64,000 nt of DNA from Alphaproteobacteria bacterium (GTDB lineage: Bacteria > Pseudomonadota > Alphaproteobacteria > Micropepsales > Micropepsaceae): positions 62,001 to 126,000 of the forward strand of contig WGNU01000006.1 of the NCBI GenBank assembly GCA_016124385.1, written 5' to 3'. Shown here in pieces: positions 7,710 to 17,751 of the stretch (within the stretch, counting starts at the first letter, position 1; every line of letters begins with the position of its first letter). Under the pieces are notes generated by a model, which worked only from the letters and a program-made list of their open reading frames with translations, ran no database searches and was not told where the DNA came from. A program made the translations under genes and the position numbers.

Positions 7710-9000
7710 GCTTGCCTTCCGAAAAGACCCGGCGGCCTGCGACGATCGTCTCGCGCACGCGCCCCTGAACGCGCCGTCCATCGAGGGGCGTGTTCTTCGC
7801 CCGCGAGTATTGCTGATCGGCGCTGATCACCCAAGGCTCCTCCAGATCGACCAGCGCCAGATCCGCCGGCGCGCCCAGCGAAAGGCGCCCGGAGGGCAGC
7901 CCTAAGAGGCTCGCCGGCGCGACCGTCACGGTACGGAGCATCTCGATCAGCCCCGCCTCGCCCGCATGGACGGGCGCGAGCACGGCGGTCAGAAGCGTTT
8001 CCAATCCCGTGCCGCCGGGCGCGGCCTGCGCGAAGGGAAGCCGTTTCGTTTCGGGCGGCTGGGGGTCATGGCCAGAGACGACGACATCGATGACGCCGCA
8101 TTCCACCGCCTCCACCAGCGCGCGGCGGTCGTCCTCGGTGCGAAGCGGCGGCATCAGCTTGCGGTAGGTGAGGTAGGGAACGAGATCGTTCTCGTTCAGC
8201 ATCAGATGCGCCGCCGTCGTCGAGGCGGTGACGGGAAGGCCCTTCGCCTTCGCGCGGGCGATAGGCTCAAGCGCCTCTGCGGAGGCGATCGGGCCCAGAT
8301 GAAGCCGCGCGCCCGTGAGTTCGGCAAGGCGCAGATCGCGCTCGATGATGATCGTCTCGGCGGCGGGCGCGAGGCCCTTGAGGCCCAGGCGCGTCGCGAG
8401 CTCGCCGCGATTCATGTCGGCGCCGGCCGCGAGGGTGGGTTCGAGCGGCAGATCGGCGACCAGGAGATCGAAATTGCGCGCATACGTCAGCGCGCGGAGC
8501 ATCATCTGCGCGGTCGGCACCGCGCGGTCGCCGTCGGTGAAATAGGCGGCGCCCGCTTCGGCGAGGAGTCCCATCTCGGAGAGCGCCGTGCCCGCGCAGC
8601 CGCGTGTGATGGCGGCGGCGGGCGTCACATGCACGACCGCCTTCTCGCGCGCGCGGCGCAGGATAAAATCGACGAGCGCCTGATCATCGATGATCGGCGC
8701 CGTGTTCGGCATCACGATCATCCGCGTGACGCCGCCCGCCGCCGCCGCGCGGCTGCCGCTCTTCAAGGTCTCGCGGTGCTCGCTGCCGGGCTCGCCCACG
8801 AAAACGCGCATGTCGATGAGGCCGGGGACGATCGCGAGGCCCGTGCAATCGCGCACGGGCAGGTCGCCCGCGCTCGCGCGCGTCACGCCCGGTCCCAGAT
8901 CCTTGATGAGGCCGCCCTCGACGATGAGGCCGCCGCGCTGATCGGCGCCGGTGGCCGGATCGATCAGGCGGGCGTTGAGGTAAGCGGTCGCGGCCGTCAT
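7693..9000 (-). CDS. pyrC: Dihydroorotase homologue lacking metal ligands (PyrX-like)
   Basis: Amidohydrolase-fold protein of 435 residues, similar throughout to class I dihydroorotase. The metal site is gone: the HxH of GLIDMHVHLR reads [10 protein letters not shown], the second His region reads LVADLPLEP, the HVS region reads LGPIAS, and the TDHAPH motif reads SGHDPQP. It is therefore unlikely to hydrolyse dihydroorotate. Known precedent is the inactive PyrX that assembles with aspartate transcarbamoylase. The ATGA overlap with pyrB supports that structural role. A working dihydroorotase should lie elsewhere in the genome. Confidence 0.88.
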   Translation of the reverse strand: MTAATAYLNARLIDPATGADQRGGLIVEGGLIKDLGPGVTRASAGDLPVRDCTGLAIVPGLIDMRVFVGEPGSEHRETLKSGSRAAAAGGVTRMIVMPNTAPIIDDQALVDFILRRAREKAVVHVTPAAAITRGCAGTALSEMGLLAEAGAAYFTDGDRAVPTAQMMLRALTYARNFDLLVADLPLEPTLAAGADMNRGELATRLGLKGLAPAAETIIIERDLRLAELTGARLHLGPIASAEALEPIARAKAKGLPVTASTTAAHLMLNENDLVPYLTYRKLMPPLRTEDDRRALVEAVECGVIDVVVSGHDPQPPETKRLPFAQAAPGGTGLETLLTAVLAPVHAGEAGLIEMLRTVTVAPASLLGLPSGRLSLGAPADLALVDLEEPWVISADQQYSRAKNTPLDGRRVQGRVRETIVAGRRVFSEGKHDDAR

Positions 9001-9971
9001 CGGTTGTGCGGCGCCTCCGCCAGATTGCGGGCGAGCGCGTCGAGCACGGCCATGCGGACGGCGACGCCCATCTCCACCTGTTCCTGGATGAGGCTGCGGT
9101 CGACGTGATCGGCGATGCTCGATTCGATTTCGATGCCGCGATTCATGGGGCCCGGATGCATCACGAGCGCGCCGGGCTTGGCGAAGGCGAGGCGCTCGGC
9201 ATCAAGGCCATAGAAGCGGAAATATTCGCGCGTCGAGGGGATGAAGGCGCCCTCCATCCGCTCCAGCTGCAGGCGGAGCATCATCACGATGTCGGCGCCC
9301 GCGAGGCCCTCCTTCATCGTCGTGAAGACGCCGACGCCCAAGCGATCGACCGCGGCGGGCAGGAGCGTGCGGGGCGCGACGACATTCACGCGCGCGCCCA
9401 TCTTCAAAAGCAGGTTGATGTTCGAGCGCGCGACGCGGCTATGCGCGATGTCGCCGCAAATGGCGACGGTGATGCCGTCGAGCCGACCGAGGCGGCGGCG
9501 GATGGTGAGCGCGTCGAGGAGGGCCTGCGTCGGGTGTTCGTGCTGACCGTCGCCGGCGTTTACGACCGAGCCGTCGACCTTGCGCGAGAGAAGTTCGACG
9601 GCGCCCGAATCCTGGTGGCGGACGATGAGAATGTCGGGCCGCATCGCGTTCAAGGTCGCCGCCGTGTCGAGCAGCGTCTCGCCCTTGCGGAGCGCCGAAT
9701 TTGCGACCGACATGTTCATGACGTCGGCGCCGAGCCGCTTGCCCGCGATCTCGAAGGAGCTCTGCGTGCGCGTCGAGGCCTCGAAGAAGAGATTGATGAG
9801 CGTGCGCCCGCCTAGAAGCTGTTGGCGCTTTTCCACGCGCCGCGAGACGCCCACATAGGCGTCCGCGAGGGTCAAAAGGCCGTCGATTTCGGAAGGGGTG
9901 AGGTCCTCAATCCCTAAGAGATGCCGCCGCGACGGCTCTAACGGGTTGGGAGAGGGCTCTCTCGCTGTCAT
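8997..9971 (-). CDS. pyrB: Aspartate carbamoyltransferase catalytic chain
   Basis: Condenses carbamoyl phosphate and aspartate in pyrimidine synthesis. The 324 residues contain the carbamoyl-phosphate motif STRT at 66-69 ([13 protein letters not shown]), the Lys loop [17 protein letters not shown] and the C-terminal MHPGPMNRG aspartate-binding segment. The ATG at 9971 is the natural start; the frame stays open upstream only because it runs through palindromic repeats. No regulatory chain (pyrI) is present, consistent with class A enzymes that pair with a PyrC homologue, encoded just downstream with a 4-bp overlap. Confidence 0.96.
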   Translation of the reverse strand: MTAREPSPNPLEPSRRHLLGIEDLTPSEIDGLLTLADAYVGVSRRVEKRQQLLGGRTLINLFFEASTRTQSSFEIAGKRLGADVMNMSVANSALRKGETLLDTAATLNAMRPDILIVRHQDSGAVELLSRKVDGSVVNAGDGQHEHPTQALLDALTIRRRLGRLDGITVAICGDIAHSRVARSNINLLLKMGARVNVVAPRTLLPAAVDRLGVGVFTTMKEGLAGADIVMMLRLQLERMEGAFIPSTREYFRFYGLDAERLAFAKPGALVMHPGPMNRGIEIESSIADHVDRSLIQEQVEMGVAVRMAVLDALARNLAEAPHNR

Positions 9972-10020
9972 CGCGGCGCCGCTTATAGGGGCGGGGGACG
10001 ATTCGGGCAAGGGGGTCCTA

Positions 10021-10066
10021 CCCCCTCCGTCGGCTTCGCCGACACCTCCCCCGTAAACGGGGGAGG
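10021..10066. repeat. Family B palindromic repeat, copy 2
   Basis: It is built from the conserved CCCCCTCCG block, a GTCGGCTTCGCCGAC hairpin (10029-10043) and a perfect CCTCCCCCG/CGGGGGAGG palindrome (10045-10066). It faces copy 3 in opposite orientation 20 bp away, making a paired, BIME-like unit just upstream of pyrB. Confidence 0.8.
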
Positions 10067-10086
10067 AGGGATGCGCGATCCGCCTG

Positions 10087-10133
10087 CTCCCCCGTTCACG
10101 GGGGAGCTGGCACGCGCAGCGTGACTGAGGGGG
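10087..10133. repeat. Family B palindromic repeat, copy 3
   Basis: A CTCCCCCG/CGGGGGAG palindrome (10087-10106) is followed by a CACGCGCAGCGTG hairpin and a GAGGGGG end block. It is the inverted partner of copy 2. A separate perfect 9-bp hairpin (ATGGTCCGC/GCGGACCAT, 10146-10167) follows directly and brings the cluster to the 3' end of the AEC transporter gene. Confidence 0.8.
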
Positions 10134-10198
10134 CAAACTCCGTGGATGGTCCGCCTTCGCGGACCATGACGTGTCCAGGAGGCAAGGCGGGTCGGCGC

Positions 10199-11113
10199 CT
10201 AAAGGAAGAAATAGAGCACCACCGGCATGGTCGCGATCGCGCCGAGGGTCGTCGCGGTCACGAGATTGGCCATCAGCACCGCATCGCCGCCCAATTGCCG
10301 CGCGAGGATATAGGCGGAGGTTGCCGTCGGCGTCGCGCCGAAGACGACCGCGATGTCGCGGCCGATCCCCTCGATCCCCCAGAGGGTGAGGCTCGCCCAC
10401 ATGATTCCGGGCATCACGAGGAGGCGGAGCGTGCAGGTGAGCGCGACCGCGCTGCCGCTCGCCCGCGCGGCGGCGAGATCAAGGCTCGCGCCGACGGCGA
10501 GGAGGCCGAGCGGCACGGCCGCCTTGCCGATCGTCGCGACGGTCGTCTCGAGCGCGACGGGGATCGAGAGGCCGAGCGCCTGCGCCGCGATGCCGAGCGC
10601 GCAGGCCCAGAGCAGCGGGTTCATCGCCAGCGAGCGGGCGAGCGCATCCCATTTGACGGGCGTGTCGGAGGCATAGCGCGTGACGACATAGACGCTGAGC
10701 AAATTCGCGATCGGCACGAGCACGCCGAAGCCGATCGCGGCGAGGCGCATGCCGGGTTCGCCGAAGAGCGGCGCGATGACGGCGAGCGCGACGAAGCCGT
10801 TCCAGCGGACGGCGCCCTGAAAGACGGAGGAGAATTGCGGACCCGGCATTGGCAGCGCGAGGCGCGCGGCGAAGACGAGACCGGCCATCACGAAGACCCC
10901 GGTCAAGAGGCCGAACGTCATCGGCGCGAGTTCGCCGGGATCCACCTGGCCCGTGATCAGCGTCTCGAAGAGGAAGCACGGGAAGATCACGAAATAGGTG
11001 ACGCGCTCGAGGTTCGGCCAGAACGCCTCGCCCGGAAAGCCGCTCTGGCGCATCGCCCAGCCGATCGCGATCACGAGAAAGGTCGGGATCAGGGCATCGA
11101 TGATGTCGATCAT
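10199..11113 (-). CDS. AEC-family (auxin efflux carrier-like) transporter
   Basis: The 304-residue integral membrane protein has about ten hydrophobic segments in two similar halves. The N-terminal half carries [16 protein letters not shown] and the C-terminal half carries [14 protein letters not shown] and [15 protein letters not shown], as in bacterial AEC/MdcF-type carriers. Bacterial members move organic anions such as malonate or malate; the substrate here cannot be told. The start at 11113 ([12 protein letters not shown]) is the usual beginning of the family. It follows the MFS gene by 11 bp, so the two are probably one transcript. Confidence 0.88.
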   Translation of the reverse strand: MIDIIDALIPTFLVIAIGWAMRQSGFPGEAFWPNLERVTYFVIFPCFLFETLITGQVDPGELAPMTFGLLTGVFVMAGLVFAARLALPMPGPQFSSVFQGAVRWNGFVALAVIAPLFGEPGMRLAAIGFGVLVPIANLLSVYVVTRYASDTPVKWDALARSLAMNPLLWACALGIAAQALGLSIPVALETTVATIGKAAVPLGLLAVGASLDLAAARASGSAVALTCTLRLLVMPGIMWASLTLWGIEGIGRDIAVVFGATPTATSAYILARQLGGDAVLMANLVTATTLGAIATMPVVLYFFL

Positions 11114-11124
11114 TGCGCGAGCAG

Positions 11125-12405
11125 TCAGTCGTCCGCGGTGCGGGAGATGTCTTCTAGGCTGCGCCCGGCGGTCTCGGGCAGGAACCACCAGGCAACGACT
11201 GCCGAGAGCGGCACGAAGATGAGGAGCGCCGCGTTCGAGCCCGCATGGCTGCCGAACCAGCCATAGATGAGAAGGCTCTGAAGGATGAGCGCGATGCCGC
11301 CCGCGATGATCATCACCGCCATGCGCACGGCCGAGCCGGTCGAGCGGTATTCGGTGGGGAAGAGCTCCGCGCCGAAGGCGGCTGAGGTCACGTCGAGCGC
11401 GAAGTAGCAGGTGAGCCCGATGATGAGCGCGAGGCCGATCACGATCGGCGAGGGCACGAGATAAAAGAGCGCCCAGCTTAGCGAAAAGAGGATCGCGGCG
11501 AGACAGAAGACGGTCCGCCGCCCGATCAAATCGGACAGGCGCCCGGCGATGAAATTGCCGATGAGCGCGAAGGCGCCGCTGCCGATCACGAAGAGCGAGG
11601 TCAAGCCCGGCGAGAACGCGCGCTCTTCCTGCAGGAAGGTCTGATGGAGAACGAGCGCTGCCGTGCCGCCGAAGGCGAAGGGCAGGACCACCAAGATCAG
11701 CGTGATGAAGCGCGCGGTGTCCTTGGTCGCGATGGCGATGAGCGGCGCCAGCATGTGGGTCGGTCTTCGCGCCTCGGCGGTTCGTTTGGCGGCCGCCGTC
11801 ACGTAGCGTTTCGTTTCCTGCAAATTCGTCCAGAGGAATGCGAGGAAAACGAGGGGAACGGCACCGATGATGTAGAGCCCGCGCCAGCCGAAGGGGATGA
11901 TGTCGACGGCGGCATAGACGACGGCGGCGGCGCCGGCGCCTGCCGCGCCCATCGCGGTGAGAACCCCCAGCGCCCAGCCGCGGACGCGCTCGTTCATTTC
12001 CTCGGCGACCACGACGATCGAGACCATGTCCTGCGCATACCCGAAAGCGCGCACGAGCCCCTGCGCGACGATGAAGGTCTCAAGGTTCGGCGCGAAGGCG
12101 GTCAGGAGGGTCGTCACTGCCGACCCGCAGACCGTGAAGAGAAGGAGCGCGCGGCGGCCGAAGCGGTCGCTCAGCGCGGAGAGGATGAGCGCGAGGATGA
12201 CGCCGATCCGCACGAAGGCAATCGTGAGCCCCGCGTCCTCGGTCGGCGCGCCGAATTCGCTCAGCACCGGTTTCAGGACGAAACCCAGGATCGTCAGGTC
12301 ATAGCCCGCGACGAAAAAGGCGAGGCTAACGAGAAGGAGGGTGCGTTGATCGCCCGGCTCCAAGGGAACGGGCGGGCGCAGGCTGAAGGTCGCGGGCGTG
12401 TCCAT
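11125..12405 (-). CDS. MFS transporter (sugar/aromatic-acid porter-like)
   Basis: A 426-residue major facilitator protein with twelve expected membrane helices. It shows the loop 2-3 signature [12 protein letters not shown], its second-half copy [10 protein letters not shown], and the sugar-porter-like end motif [26 protein letters not shown] resembles the loop 10-11 region of metabolite:proton symporters. The substrate is unknown. It is upstream of and nearly joined to the AEC carrier, which suggests a shared or complementary organic-acid substrate. Confidence 0.88.
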   Translation of the reverse strand: MDTPATFSLRPPVPLEPGDQRTLLLVSLAFFVAGYDLTILGFVLKPVLSEFGAPTEDAGLTIAFVRIGVILALILSALSDRFGRRALLLFTVCGSAVTTLLTAFAPNLETFIVAQGLVRAFGYAQDMVSIVVVAEEMNERVRGWALGVLTAMGAAGAGAAAVVYAAVDIIPFGWRGLYIIGAVPLVFLAFLWTNLQETKRYVTAAAKRTAEARRPTHMLAPLIAIATKDTARFITLILVVLPFAFGGTAALVLHQTFLQEERAFSPGLTSLFVIGSGAFALIGNFIAGRLSDLIGRRTVFCLAAILFSLSWALFYLVPSPIVIGLALIIGLTCYFALDVTSAAFGAELFPTEYRSTGSAVRMAVMIIAGGIALILQSLLIYGWFGSHAGSNAALLIFVPLSAVVAWWFLPETAGRSLEDISRTADD

Positions 12406-12444
12406 GGGTGTCCGTCGTGGCGAGGTTGTGGGGCGGCGATGGGG

Positions 12445-12921
12445 TCAGGCGTGGCGGGCGCGGAGGCGGTCGAGCGCGCCTTGGAGGATGTAGGCGGCGG
12501 CGAGCTTATCCACGAGTTCGGCACGGCGCTTGCGCGAGGCGTCGGCCTCGAGAAGCGTGCGCGTGACGGCCATGGTAGAGAGGCGTTCGTCCCAGAAGGC
12601 CATCGGCAGGGCGATCGCGCCGCTCAGATTGCGCATCAGCGCGCGGGCGGATTGGGCGGAAGGGCCTTCCGAGCCGTCCATATTGCGCGGCAGGCCGATC
12701 ACGATGCCCACGATGCCGTGTTCGGCGATGAGGGCCTTGATCGCCTCCAGGTCCTTGGCGAACTTGCCGCGCTCGAGCGTCATCAGGGGGCTTGCGATCG
12801 TGCGGTCGAGGTCGGAGAGGGCCAGCCCCATCCGCTTGGCGCCCGGATCGATGCCGAGGAGGCGCCCGCGCGGCGGCAGGCCGGCGGCCCAGTCCTGAAG
12901 CGGCTGATCGGGCGTTCTCAT
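12445..12921 (-). CDS. ruvX: Putative Holliday junction resolvase RuvX/YqgF
   Basis: An RNase H-fold protein of 158 residues in the YqgF family, linked to 16S rRNA 5' processing and to recombination. Visible motifs are [15 protein letters not shown] (first catalytic Asp), [23 protein letters not shown] and the final helix [14 protein letters not shown] containing the last acidic residue. The ATG at 12921 is the correct start; the frame runs open further upstream into the gatC leader. It is divergent from gatC with 91 bp between the starts, an arrangement seen in many alphaproteobacteria. Confidence 0.94.
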   Translation of the reverse strand: MRTPDQPLQDWAAGLPPRGRLLGIDPGAKRMGLALSDLDRTIASPLMTLERGKFAKDLEAIKALIAEHGIVGIVIGLPRNMDGSEGPSAQSARALMRNLSGAIALPMAFWDERLSTMAVTRTLLEADASRKRRAELVDKLAAAYILQGALDRLRARHA

Positions 12922-13012
12922 GGCGCTCTCTTTGGCCGGTCGGCCTTGCGCTTGCAAGCCTTCCACGCGCTTGATAACGAACGCGCTCCCCACTTCCCGC
13001 CGAGGCCGTCTT

Positions 13013-13300
13013 ATGTCCGTCGATGCCGATACCGTTCGCCGCGTGGCCAAACTCGCGCGCATCGCGCTCGAGGAGGGGCGCGTGCAGCCGATGGCCGAGG
13101 AACTGAACGGCATTCTCACCTGGGTCGAGCAATTGAACGCGGTGGACGTCGCGGGCGTGCCGCCGATGACGAGCGTCGTCAAGGCGGACTTGAAACGCCG
13201 CGCCGACCGGGTGAGCGATGGCGGCTACGCCGAGGACCTCATGAAGAACGCCCCGCTCGCGGAGGATCATTTCTTCGTCGTGCCGAAGGTCGTCGAGTGA
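13013..13300 (+). CDS. gatC: Asp-tRNA(Asn)/Glu-tRNA(Gln) amidotransferase subunit C
   Basis: The small subunit (95 aa) that wraps and stabilises GatA and GatB. It starts [19 protein letters not shown], the standard family beginning, and includes [12 protein letters not shown] and the C-terminal [13 protein letters not shown] segment. The upstream in-frame ATG at 12920 gives a non-homologous extension and was not used. Its TGA overlaps the GTG start of gatA, so the two are translationally coupled. The complex lets the cell make Gln-tRNA and/or Asn-tRNA from misacylated precursors. Confidence 0.95.
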   Translation: MSVDADTVRRVAKLARIALEEGRVQPMAEELNGILTWVEQLNAVDVAGVPPMTSVVKADLKRRADRVSDGGYAEDLMKNAPLAEDHFFVVPKVVE

Positions 13301-14778
13301 GCACGCTGACCGACCTCACACTCGCGGAGGCCCGCGACAAGCTGAAGGCGCGGGAGATTTCGGCCCGCGAACTGACGGATGCGCATCTAACGGCGATCGA
13401 AAAGGCACGGCCGCTCAACGCCTTCATCACCGAGACGCCGGAAAAGGCACGCGCGATGGCCGATCAGGCCGACAAGCGCCTCGCCGAAGGGGTCGCGGGG
13501 CCGCTTGAAGGCGTGCCGCTCGCGATCAAGGACCTCTTCTGCACTGAAGGCGTGCAGACGACGGCGGCGAGCCACATCCTTCAGGGCTTCGTTCCGACCT
13601 ATGAATCGACGGTGACGAAGAATCTCTGGCACGCGGGCGCGGTGCTGCTGGGCAAAACGAATCTCGACGAGTTCGCGATGGGCTCCTCGAACGAGACGAG
13701 CTATTTCGGCCCCGTGATTTCGCCGTGGCGGCGGACGGGCGATCCGACGCCACTGGTGCCGGGGGGCTCATCCGGCGGCTCGGCGGCGGCGGTGGCGGCG
13801 GGCCTCGCGCTCGGCGCGACAGGCACGGATACGGGCGGCTCGATCCGCCAGCCGGCCGCGGTCGCGGGCATTTGCGGGCTGAAGCCCACTTACGGACGCT
13901 GTTCGCGCTGGGGGATCGTCGCCTTTGCCTCCTCGCTCGATCAGGCGGGCCCGATGGCGAGGACGGTCGGCGACTGCGCCATTCTTCTCAAGGCGATGGC
14001 GAGCCACGACGCGAAGGATTCAACGAGCCTCAATGTCGGCGTGCCGGACTATGAAAAATCCGTGCGCGCGGGGGTGAAGGGCTTGCGGATCGGCATCCCC
14101 AAGGAAGTGCGCGGCGAGGGGCTGTCCGCCGAGATCGCGGCGCTCTGGGACAAGGGCGCGGAATGGCTGAAGGCGCAGGGCGCCGAGATCGTCGAGGTGA
14201 GCCTCAAACACGCCCATCACGCGCTGCCGGCCTATTATATCGTCGCGCCAGCGGAGGCCTCGTCCAACCTCGCGCGCTATGACGGGGTGCGCTACGGGCT
14301 GCGCGTGCCCGGCGACGACATCACGCAGACCTATGAGAACACACGCGCCGCCGGATTCGGCCGCGAGGTGCAGCGGCGCATCCTCATCGGCACCTATGTG
14401 CTGTCGGCCGGCTACTACGACGCCTATTATCTGCGCGCGCAGAAGATCCGCACGCTCATCGCCCGCGATTTCGAAGAGGCGTTCAAGGGCTGCGACCTCA
14501 TTCTCACGCCGACGACGCCGGGACCGGCGTTCGCGATCGGCGCGAAGACGAGCGATCCGGTCGAGATGTATCTGAACGATGTTTTTACCGTGACCGTGAA
14601 TCTGGCGGGCCTGCCCGGCATGTCGGTGCCGGCGGGCCTGACGGGCGATGGACTGCCGCTCGGGCTTCAGCTCATCGGCAAGCCGTTCGATGAAGAGACG
14701 ATCTTCCGGGCGGCCGGCGCCATCGAAGAGGCCGCCCAGTTCACCGCACGGCCGGGCGATTGGTGGAGCACATCATGA
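13297..14778 (+). CDS. gatA: Asp-tRNA(Asn)/Glu-tRNA(Gln) amidotransferase subunit A
   Basis: The amidase subunit that frees ammonia from glutamine. The 493 residues carry the amidase-signature triad: Lys in PLAIKDLF, the cis-Ser region and the Ser nucleophile in [15 protein letters not shown]...[12 protein letters not shown]. The GTG at 13297, overlapping the gatC stop, gives the normal N-terminus ([15 protein letters not shown]). A much longer open frame continues upstream antisense to other genes and is not coding. The stop overlaps the gatB start by 4 bp. Confidence 0.97.
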   Translation: MSTLTDLTLAEARDKLKAREISARELTDAHLTAIEKARPLNAFITETPEKARAMADQADKRLAEGVAGPLEGVPLAIKDLFCTEGVQTTAASHILQGFVPTYESTVTKNLWHAGAVLLGKTNLDEFAMGSSNETSYFGPVISPWRRTGDPTPLVPGGSSGGSAAAVAAGLALGATGTDTGGSIRQPAAVAGICGLKPTYGRCSRWGIVAFASSLDQAGPMARTVGDCAILLKAMASHDAKDSTSLNVGVPDYEKSVRAGVKGLRIGIPKEVRGEGLSAEIAALWDKGAEWLKAQGAEIVEVSLKHAHHALPAYYIVAPAEASSNLARYDGVRYGLRVPGDDITQTYENTRAAGFGREVQRRILIGTYVLSAGYYDAYYLRAQKIRTLIARDFEEAFKGCDLILTPTTPGPAFAIGAKTSDPVEMYLNDVFTVTVNLAGLPGMSVPAGLTGDGLPLGLQLIGKPFDEETIFRAAGAIEEAAQFTARPGDWWSTS

Positions 14779-16250
14779 GCGAGCGGCCGGCAAAGACGAT
14801 CGAGGGCGTCACGGGTGCCTGGGAGATCGTGATCGGGCTCGAAGTGCACGCGCAGGTGAGCTCCAAATCGAAATTGTTCTCCGGCGCCTCGACGACGTTC
14901 GGCGGCGAGCCGAACGCGCAGGTCTCGCTCGTCGACGCAGCGATGCCGGGCATGCTGCCCGTCATCAACGAATTCTGCGTCGAGCAGGCGGTGCGCACCG
15001 GCCTTGGCCTTGCGGCGCAGATCAATCTCCACTCGGTGTTCGACCGAAAGAACTATTTTTATCCGGACCTGCCAGCCGGCTATCAGATCTCGCAGTACAA
15101 GCAGCCGATCGTGGGCGAGGGAACGGTTCTCGTCGATCTGCCCAAGGGCGAGACGATTGCCGTGGGCATCGAGCGGCTGCATCTCGAGCAGGACGCGGGC
15201 AAGAGTCTGCACGATCAGCACCCTTCCTATTCCTATGTCGATCTCAATCGCTCGGGTATCGCGCTGATGGAGATCGTCTCCAAGCCCGACATGCGCTCGG
15301 CGGAGGAGGCGGCGGCCTATCTGAAGAAGCTGCGCGCGCTGTTGCGTTATCTCGGCACCTGCGACGGCAACATGGAGGAAGGCTCCATGCGCGCGGACGT
15401 TAACGTCTCGGTGCGCAGGCCCGGCGGGCCGCTCGGCACGCGCTGCGAGATCAAGAACGTCAATTCGATGCGCTTCGTCGCGCAGGCGATCGAGTACGAG
15501 GCGCGGCGCCAAGTCGACATCATCGAGGGCGGCGGCGCGATCCACCAGGAGACGCGGCTCTTCGATGCCAAGAAGGGCGAGACGCGTTCCATGCGCTCGA
15601 AGGAAGAAGCGCACGATTATCGCTACTTCCCCGATCCCGATCTCCTGCCACTCGAGCTCGATCCGCAATGGATCGAAACAATTCGTGAGAGCCTGCCGGA
15701 GCTGCCGGACGCGAAGAAGGCGCGCTTCATCGAGGCCTATGGGCTTAGCCCTTACGACGCGGGCGTGCTCGCGGGCGAGATCGAGACGGCGGCGTATTTC
15801 GAGGCGGTTGCGGAGGGGCGCGACGCCAAGCTCGCGGCCAATTGGGTGATGGGCGAGCTCTTCGGCGTGCTCAACCGCGAGGGACTCGACATCGAGGCCT
15901 CGCCGGTCAAGCCGGAGCGGCTGGGCGCGCTCATCGATCTCATCGCGGATGAGACCATCTCGGGCCGCATCGCGAAGGACGTCTTCGCGATCATGTGCGA
16001 GACGGGCGAGGAGCCCGCCGCGATCGTCGAGGCGAAGGGCTTGCGTCAGGTGACGGATACGGGCGCCATCACCGCGGCAATCGAAGCGGTCATCGCAGCG
16101 AACCCCGGGCAAGTCGAGGCGCTAAAGAAGAAGCCCAAACTCATCGGCTGGTTCGTCGGCCAGGTGATGGCCAAGACGGGCGGCAAGGCGAATCCGCAAG
16201 CCGTCAACGCGCTCCTCAAAGAGCGTTTGGGACCGCTCGACGAGGGCTGA
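14775..16250 (+). CDS. gatB: Asp-tRNA(Asn)/Glu-tRNA(Gln) amidotransferase subunit B
   Basis: The kinase/tRNA-binding subunit that activates misacylated tRNA and receives ammonia from GatA. The 491 residues include [39 protein letters not shown] and the C-terminal YqeY-like helical domain ending [13 protein letters not shown]...[13 protein letters not shown]. The ATG at 14775 overlaps the gatA stop (ATGA). It completes a gatC-gatA-gatB operon with no other gene. Confidence 0.97.
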   Translation: MSERPAKTIEGVTGAWEIVIGLEVHAQVSSKSKLFSGASTTFGGEPNAQVSLVDAAMPGMLPVINEFCVEQAVRTGLGLAAQINLHSVFDRKNYFYPDLPAGYQISQYKQPIVGEGTVLVDLPKGETIAVGIERLHLEQDAGKSLHDQHPSYSYVDLNRSGIALMEIVSKPDMRSAEEAAAYLKKLRALLRYLGTCDGNMEEGSMRADVNVSVRRPGGPLGTRCEIKNVNSMRFVAQAIEYEARRQVDIIEGGGAIHQETRLFDAKKGETRSMRSKEEAHDYRYFPDPDLLPLELDPQWIETIRESLPELPDAKKARFIEAYGLSPYDAGVLAGEIETAAYFEAVAEGRDAKLAANWVMGELFGVLNREGLDIEASPVKPERLGALIDLIADETISGRIAKDVFAIMCETGEEPAAIVEAKGLRQVTDTGAITAAIEAVIAANPGQVEALKKKPKLIGWFVGQVMAKTGGKANPQAVNALLKERLGPLDEG

Positions 16251-16321
16251 TTTCGCACCTGCACGCACCGGTGATTCGCGCCGCGCAAGACAAAATGCGC
16301 AATCGCGGGCACACGGCCCCC

Positions 16322-16351
16322 TTGACGTGACGATTCATCCGTTCACAGAAT
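16322..16351 (+). promoter_or_regulatory. Candidate sigma-70 promoter for the H1-like/GST pair
   Basis: TTGACG is followed after 18 bp by CAGAAT, in the 271-bp gap after gatB, which is unusually AT-rich just downstream (ATCGATCGATTAAT). It lies about 170 bp before the H1-like gene. The match to the -35 box is good and to the -10 box moderate. The rest of the gap shows nothing recognisable. Confidence 0.35.
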
Positions 16352-16521
16352 AATCGATCGATTAATAGGTTTTTAGTGGGTTTGAGCGCATTTCTGCGGA
16401 AGGCGCCGTCCGAGCCATTTTGCTCGTGGTTGCAAAGCGTAGGCTGACGGCGTCATATTTTCGCCCATCACGCGATGCGTGAGGCAACGCGAGACAACGA
16501 AAAGTCAGGAGTCACTCTCTC

Positions 16522-16710
16522 ATGCCTGTTACGACAAAGAAGAAGCCGGCTGCCAAAAAGAAGCCGGCGGCCAAGAAGACCGTCAAGAAGACGACGGTGA
16601 AGAAGGCTGCGGCGAAGAAGCCGGCGGCGAAGAAGTCCACGGCGAAGAAGCCGGCGGCGAAGCGCAAGCCCGCCGCGAAGAAGCCGGCCGCTCGCGCCAA
16701 GAAGGCGTAA
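16522..16710 (+). CDS. Lys/Ala/Pro-rich histone H1-like microprotein
   Basis: The 62-residue product is almost only Lys, Ala, Pro, Thr and Arg, built from degenerate KKPAAK units. Such proteins resemble the tails of eukaryotic histone H1, chlamydial Hc2 and AlgP-type nucleoid proteins, which bind DNA without fixed structure. AGGAG lies about 12 bases before the ATG. The unit is repetitive at DNA level (GAAGCCGGCGGCGAA and variants between 16548 and 16702), so the length may vary between strains. It precedes by 13 bp a glutathione transferase whose N-terminus has the same composition. Confidence 0.75.
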   Translation: MPVTTKKKPAAKKKPAAKKTVKKTTVKKAAAKKPAAKKSTAKKPAAKRKPAAKKPAARAKKA

Positions 16711-16723
16711 GGCTACCGCTTCA

Positions 16724-17566
16724 ATGGCTCGGGCCGCGGCGAAGTCCGCCACATCAAAAGTCGGCGCGAAAGCCGCGGCCAAGCCTTCCTCCCGCTCTCG
16801 CAGCGTCGCGGCGAAGGCCGCCAAAGCGAAACCCAAGCCCAAAGCCGCCGCCAAACCCAGCGCCAAGGCGCGGGTGCCGATCGAGCTTTATTTTTGGCCC
16901 ACCCCGAACTGCCAGAAGATCTCCATCTTCCTGGAAGAAACGGGGCTTCCTTACGTCCTCAAGCCCGTCAACATCACGCGCGGCGATCAGCTCGATCCCG
17001 CCTATGGCCGCATCGCGCCCAATCAGCGCGTGCCAGCGATCGTCGATCCCAATGGCCCGGGCGGCAAGGCGATCTCGGTCTTTGAGTCCGGCGCGATCCT
17101 GCAATATCTCGGGCGCAAGGCCGGAAAATTTTACTCAAGCGACCCGCGCACGCAGGTCGATATCGATCAATGGCTGTTCTGGCAGGTCGGCGGATTGGGG
17201 CCGATGGCGGGGCAGTCGCTCCACTTCCGGCAATTCGCGCCCGAGAAGATCCCTTACGCCATCGAGCGCTACATGAACGAGGTGAACCGCCTCTATTCGG
17301 TGCTCGATCGCCGGCTCGCCGAGCGCGACTATCTCGCGGGGCGCTATTCGGTCGCCGACATGGCGTGTTTGCCCTGGGTGCAGCAGCACATGGCGCAAGG
17401 CCAGCCGCTTTCGATCGTGCCGCACGTGCGCGCTTGGCTCGACCGGCTGATGGCCCGCCAGGGCGTCAAGCGCGGGCTTGCGGTCGGCGCCGATCTTCCC
17501 GCGCTCGCGGTGCAGCCGCCGGCGCGCGCGCATTCGGTGCTCGTCGGCACGCCGAAAAGCGAATAG
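16724..17566 (+). CDS. Glutathione transferase (Nu/YghU-like) with H1-like N-terminal tail
   Basis: Residues 1-50 are a Lys/Ala/Ser/Pro-rich basic tail. From residue 51 follows a thioredoxin-fold GST N-domain with TPNCQKISIFLEE (T60, N62, C63) in place of the TPNGxKV active-site loop of Nu-class/YghU disulfide oxidoreductases, then RVPAIVDPNGPGG, FESGAILQYL and the all-helical C-domain (DMACLPWVQQH). Family members reduce disulfides or peroxides with bound glutathione. A GTG at 16874 could begin a tail-less form. A basic tail on a GST is unusual and suggests nucleic-acid or nucleoid association; this is inference. Confidence 0.85.
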   Translation: MARAAAKSATSKVGAKAAAKPSSRSRSVAAKAAKAKPKPKAAAKPSAKARVPIELYFWPTPNCQKISIFLEETGLPYVLKPVNITRGDQLDPAYGRIAPNQRVPAIVDPNGPGGKAISVFESGAILQYLGRKAGKFYSSDPRTQVDIDQWLFWQVGGLGPMAGQSLHFRQFAPEKIPYAIERYMNEVNRLYSVLDRRLAERDYLAGRYSVADMACLPWVQQHMAQGQPLSIVPHVRAWLDRLMARQGVKRGLAVGADLPALAVQPPARAHSVLVGTPKSE

Positions 17567-17751
17567 AACCGGCGCGGCGTGTTCCGCCGCGCGAGGCTTA
17601 ACGCTCCCTTACCGCACCGTTTACGGCATCTTTAGGAGGTCTCTTCACCATCCGGTCTGTGAACGCTCGCTGCGTTCGCAGTTTGGGGCAACGCGAGGGA
17701 GTGCGTCCAAGGGGTTGGGCGTCCTCCTCGGCTTCTCGGGAGGATGGGGCA

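Noticed and set aside
9972..10400. Upstream extension of the pyrB frame
   Set aside because: Passes through palindromic repeats and the AEC gene; pyrB homology begins after 9971.
11644..13296. Long upstream extension of the gatA frame (550 codons)
   Set aside because: Runs antisense through the MFS and ruvX genes; GatA homology begins at GTG 13297.
17572..17592. GCGCGGCG/CGCCGCGC hairpin after the GST gene as a terminator
   Set aside because: Stem is good but no U-run follows, so it was not called as a feature.
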